From assembly GCA_002314755.1 (NCBI GenBank), contig DCHC01000039.1, positions 1 through 64,000 of the forward strand: a stretch of DNA of 64,000 nucleotides. The letters are read 5' to 3'. Source of the stretch: Faecalibacterium sp. UBA1762. GTDB taxonomy: Bacteria; Bacillota; Clostridia; Oscillospirales; Ruminococcaceae. Both the position numbers and the translations under genes were made by a program. The notes beneath the pieces are model-generated. The model searched no databases, was not told the origin of the DNA, and saw only the letters and a list, made by a program, of their open reading frames with translations. Of this stretch, positions 60,716 to 64,000 are shown one piece after another; the first letter of the stretch is position 1, and each line of letters opens with the position of its first letter.

Positions 60716-62437
60716 TTAGATAGAAATCGAACGACCGTTCTTTTTCTGAGCATCATTATGTTGAACGGCGGATTCTTTACCTTTTTCCGTATGATCGGCA
60801 TCGCTTGTAAGGTTTGCTCCGTTCGTCTTTACCGTTTCGAACATCTTATGAAGCATATTTTGTTCCAGTCTGGCTCCGCAATCATTTTTAAAGCTCACCA
60901 GCTCGCCCAAGTCTACCCGGACGCTGCCCACATCGTCATCCAGCTGACTTTTAAATGCCGGAAGATTAACGAGACTTTTGATATAGGTGTCCGCACCGAA
61001 CTTTTCCAGTGCAGCTCGGGCACTTTCATTGTGGCACGCCATACGGAAACTGACAATCACGCCCATCTGATAGGCCATACCGGAACTCCGGTCTAACCCC
61101 ACCATACCGATGTTTTCCTTCAAAGTATCCTTGTACCCATAGTCTTTTTCAAGGGCCTTCATGGCGACCATAGCCTTGTCGCCCAGGGCCTTCAGCGCTT
61201 CGCTTTTGTTGGCTACATTTCGGTACATCTTTTCAATTTCATTATTTGGGTTTTGCATAGCTGCTTCGTGGCGCTGTCTGCGCTCCTGTTCTTCTTTTGC
61301 CTGAGCTTCAGCCTCTCTTGCCCGGGCCTCGGCCTCCTCCTGCTGCCGGATTCGCTCCTGTTCCTCCCGCGCCCTGGCTTCGGCCTCGGTCTTTTCGCGA
61401 ATTTCCCTGCGTTCTTGCTCCATCTGTTCCCAACCGGTGCTTTGGTAGATGTTAGGTTGGGCACCAAAATGATCAGTGCAGTATTTTTTGTAGGCTTCCA
61501 CATTTAGTCTGGAGTTGTTTTCCGCATCCGCAAACTGTCGGATAAATTCACTGCGCAGCTGTTGGTTGGCAAAAATGGTCTCCGGACGGTTGGGGTCAAC
61601 CATGCGAGCTATTTCAGACTCTGTTGCAGCACGGTTAAAGCACCAAATCCGGAAAAGCCGGGTGGCAGGACCGTTATCCAAATTATTGGAAAAATTTTTG
61701 ATGTCTTCGTTAAAGGGCAGTACCGGGGTTTGCTCCAGCTTATGTTTGGCATGTAGCGCATATCTGCCCAAAGAGTTCAGACCGTTATCACCCATGGTCT
61801 CGCAGTAGTTTTCTTCAAATTCAGAGCGCTCACCCGGGGCTTTTTCCAGTACCGAAGAATGCAGCTCATTCATAGTTTCGGACGGGAAATCCTTAAGCTC
61901 AAAGGTCGTCGCCTTTCCGTTTCTGACGGGTCCTTTTTGACCCTGCGCCGCGAATTTGTCATATTTCTTTTTGGCATCCCGATATTTGTTCCATTCGGAT
62001 ATCTTAGCTCTTGCCTCTTTGGAGAAAAGCCATTTCAGCCAGTCAACGACAGTGGGTTTTGTCGGCGCTTCCGGCTCCGGGACAGTATTATCGCTGACGG
62101 TAAACATAAGCTGATTATTTTCATCTAATCTCCTGGACAGATAGTGCGGCTTTGCATCCCCCGGGATGACGATTTGCAACTGTTCATTGGGATAATGCCG
62201 GAAATAGTTGGAAAGGACGCTGATGGGATCCTTGATTCTCCTCAGTTCGGCGGCGGTGACCAGTTCATTTCCGTTACCCGTGCGAAGCATACCGAGTAGC
62301 GTTTGCGGGGAATACCGGGCATTTCCGCGGTTCCAAAGTGCACTCATCATATTGGCAGCTGCCCGTCTTTGCAGTTCTTCTTCTGTCTCCGGGACACCCT
62401 CTTTTTTCCGTGCGGAAGCGACAAAGTTTTTACCCAT
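60716..62437 (-). CDS. Helix-rich protein with single-alpha-helix segment, unknown function (573 aa)
   Basis: No family recognised. ATG 62437 is eight bases after AAGGAG; the frame is open to 62755 but that extension overlaps the upstream gene and reads as its shadow. Residues 337-393 alternate E, R, A and Q (EAEARAREEQERIRQQEEAE), a likely single alpha-helix or coiled coil. Residues about 118-162 (TVPEPEAP, VVDWLKWLF, WNKYRDAKKKY) resemble a VPEP block in the neighbouring protein at 62508. The C-terminal 170 residues look globular (YGYKDTLKENIGMVGL, SFRMACHNESARAAL). No signal peptide or membrane helix. Confidence 0.72.
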   Translation of the reverse strand: MGKNFVASARKKEGVPETEEELQRRAAANMMSALWNRGNARYSPQTLLGMLRTGNGNELVTAAELRRIKDPISVLSNYFRHYPNEQLQIVIPGDAKPHYLSRRLDENNQLMFTVSDNTVPEPEAPTKPTVVDWLKWLFSKEARAKISEWNKYRDAKKKYDKFAAQGQKGPVRNGKATTFELKDFPSETMNELHSSVLEKAPGERSEFEENYCETMGDNGLNSLGRYALHAKHKLEQTPVLPFNEDIKNFSNNLDNGPATRLFRIWCFNRAATESEIARMVDPNRPETIFANQQLRSEFIRQFADAENNSRLNVEAYKKYCTDHFGAQPNIYQSTGWEQMEQERREIREKTEAEARAREEQERIRQQEEAEARAREAEAQAKEEQERRQRHEAAMQNPNNEIEKMYRNVANKSEALKALGDKAMVAMKALEKDYGYKDTLKENIGMVGLDRSSGMAYQMGVIVSFRMACHNESARAALEKFGADTYIKSLVNLPAFKSQLDDDVGSVRVDLGELVSFKNDCGARLEQNMLHKMFETVKTNGANLTSDADHTEKGKESAVQHNDAQKKNGRSISI

Positions 62438-62507
62438 AATCATTCTCCTTCCGGGCTGCATCATACTGCGAGTCCGGCTATGTTTTGTGTGTTCGTTTAC
62501 GATATGT

Positions 62508-64000
62508 TTACTGCCTGATAAGCGGGTCTTTTTGTTTTTTGGGGGCATCAGGCTGTTCCTGCTTTTCAGGGCCGATCTCGCTTTTTTGCAGCTCCGAAGC
62601 TTTATTCTGCTTGACTTCTCCGTCAATAAAAGCGGACAGGGCCTCGATATTGCTATCCAGCTTATCAATATGCCCCTGCTGCTCTTTCGTGAAAGGGACT
62701 TCCAGCGCGCTGATATATTCCCGTTTACAGGTTTCAAAACCCTGGCGAACTGCATCCGGATTATCCCAGGTCCACTTTTTGTCCTCCGGCGTCAGCGGAT
62801 GTTTTTCTCCGCCCAGCATGTGTTTGAGAGCAATCTCTTTGCCCCGTTCCTCCCGGGTCAGCGGCTTTTCTGCCGCCCTTTCGACTGCGGCATTTTCCAC
62901 TTGAGCTGGTTTTTCCACCTCAGAAGCTGCCGCTTTTTCCGTTTTATACTGTTTGCAAAGTTTTCTGGCACTTTTTACGGCAGCACGGTAGCTGTCTAAA
63001 ACAGTTGGGTCGTTTTGACATTCCTCTTTTATCTGCTCAATAGCTTGAAGGTAGTGATGATATTTATTGACAGAATCCAAGCCTTTGCCGCCGAAAGAGC
63101 GGTTGATCTTGTCAAAAAAGCGGGTAAAGCCGTTCGGCTCAGGGACTTTTTCCAGTTCGCCCAGTGCCTTTGCATGTTCTAAAGAAATTCTGCGGACGAC
63201 ACCGTCACCAAAATCATGAAGGGCTGTGATATTGTCGGTTTTGTATATATTGGGTTTCTCATGGATCAGATCGGCGCGGCAAAAGTAAAACGTTTCTCCG
63301 TTTTTCAGATGAGAGGGGGCGTCATGGTTGTTGGAAATCACATTTCCCTGTGCATCGCAGGGCAGAATGGATTCGTTTTTATTCAGCGGCGCATCGGCTA
63401 AAATAAATCTTTGAGCAAATTTCTCGTAATCAATATGCGTATTGTCCTGAATGAGAGTGCAGTCTGTACGCAGAACATCTATGGAAGAAGATACATCCTC
63501 GCCCTTCAGAATTTCGTCCTGGAACGCCTCATCTATCCTGTCGGTCACCTCAAAATCTCTGGGCAAATTCTCGAATTCTATCTCCGGGTAGTAGTCGTTC
63601 AGCCAGATTTCCAGCTTTTGGTTAAACTCGAAAAAGAGCGAATTTGCCTGGGTGTAAAGCTCGGTAAAAAGTTTGGATTCCTCCTCAGTAATGCCGCAAT
63701 CCTTGCCTTGAAAAAACCGCAGCAGATTTTCGCCCTCCATTGCGCGGCCCATGATGGGCAGCGTACGCGGCAGCATTTCCAACTGCTGTTCGGGTGACAT
63801 TGCCTGAAATTCCTCCGCCGGAAAGTTTGCCAGTTCTTCCATAACATTCAGGAAAACATCATGCAGCTGCTCTTTGTCAGTTCCTGTCAGAACATCATGC
63901 AGTCTGTCTTTTGAGGTAATATCCTCCGGATTGGTGACCATTCCGTGGAAAAGAGTTTGAACCGCTCGGTCCAGGTCTGCTGTCTGAACATGATTCAAGC
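62508..64000 (-). CDS. Helix-rich protein of unknown function (5' end cut by the window edge)
   Basis: At least 496 residues; the frame is open to the window edge and only a TTG at 63998 could serve as start, so the gene probably begins outside. No family recognised. Acidic N-terminal part, a mid region with FYFCRADLIHEKPNIY and a block KVPEPNGFTRFFDKINRSFG followed by NKYHHYLQAIEQIKEEC, which echoes the VPEP block of the downstream gene. The tail is Lys/Gln/Pro-rich (KQKDPLIRQ). It lies 70 bases upstream of the 573-residue gene in the same direction, so they are likely an operon. Confidence 0.65.
   Translation of the reverse strand, partial: LNHVQTADLDRAVQTLFHGMVTNPEDITSKDRLHDVLTGTDKEQLHDVFLNVMEELANFPAEEFQAMSPEQQLEMLPRTLPIMGRAMEGENLLRFFQGKDCGITEEESKLFTELYTQANSLFFEFNQKLEIWLNDYYPEIEFENLPRDFEVTDRIDEAFQDEILKGEDVSSSIDVLRTDCTLIQDNTHIDYEKFAQRFILADAPLNKNESILPCDAQGNVISNNHDAPSHLKNGETFYFCRADLIHEKPNIYKTDNITALHDFGDGVVRRISLEHAKALGELEKVPEPNGFTRFFDKINRSFGGKGLDSVNKYHHYLQAIEQIKEECQNDPTVLDSYRAAVKSARKLCKQYKTEKAAASEVEKPAQVENAAVERAAEKPLTREERGKEIALKHMLGGEKHPLTPEDKKWTWDNPDAVRQGFETCKREYISALEVPFTKEQQGHIDKLDSNIEALSAFIDGEVKQNKASELQKSEIGPEKQEQPDAPKKQKDPLIRQ

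Noticed and set aside
1..64000. CRISPR arrays, tRNA or rRNA genes and insertion sequences.
   Set aside because: No regularly spaced repeats, tRNA-like cloverleaf ends or transposase frames were recognised by eye; a covariance-model scan would be needed to exclude small RNAs.

Overview
The window looks like a chromosomal stretch of a Gram-positive, low-to-moderate GC Clostridia (an Oscillospirales-like gut Firmicute is my best guess; this is inference). Reasons: strong AGGAGG-type ribosome sites with ATG, GTG and TTG starts, LicD and EpsG/EpsF-type surface-polysaccharide genes, MurQ, AzlCD, an ArsR/CadA-style metal island, and no LPS or outer-membrane genes. No rRNA, tRNA, CRISPR array, integrase or transposase was recognised.

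Layout. 1-1428 is the 3' end of a FtsX/MacB-type permease. 1562-11167 is a plus-strand surface-polysaccharide operon: glycosyltransferases, an IspD-like cytidylyltransferase, an SDR epimerase, a 3'-damaged licD, an aminotransferase relic, a GT2-acetyltransferase fusion and a Wzy-type polymerase. 11350-14679 (minus) holds a MerR regulator with a textbook 19-bp-spacer promoter, a nucleoside hydrolase and a decayed glycoside hydrolase. 14719-17748 is a divergent metal-efflux module (ArsR-AraC fusion regulator, HMA metallochaperone, P-type ATPase) with a clear promoter and palindromic operator. 17755-25697 is housekeeping and transport: murQ, hemolysin III, a membrane acyltransferase, adenine deaminase, a YdeI-family protein, azlCD and a lysophospholipid-type acyltransferase. 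25940-32947 (minus) is a second polysaccharide operon with Wzx, an EpsG-like polymerase and four transferases. guaA follows.

The most unusual part is 34754-43620 (minus): one apparent six-gene operon encoding, in transcription order, TIR-TM-LRR, TIR-TM, TIR-TM-LRR-like, SLOG-like domain with four membrane helices, polytopic membrane protein with C-terminal TIR, and HD-RyR. Two of the four TIR domains keep the catalytic glutamate and two have lost it. This mix (TIR, SLOG, 2TM, HD, RyR) belongs to the nucleotide-signalling and conflict families described by comparative genomics, but this arrangement, with TIR inside and LRR predicted outside the membrane (a mirror image of Toll-like receptors), is the candidate undescribed system of the window.

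43650-50966 returns to metabolism: araA, an FGGY kinase, a PNPOx-like protein, a GH36 alpha-galactosidase and a secreted 5'-nucleotidase lipoprotein. From 51074 to the window end lie five large, charged, helix-rich genes of unknown function with no signal peptides; at least two share a C-terminal domain, suggesting a second uncharacterised multi-gene system.
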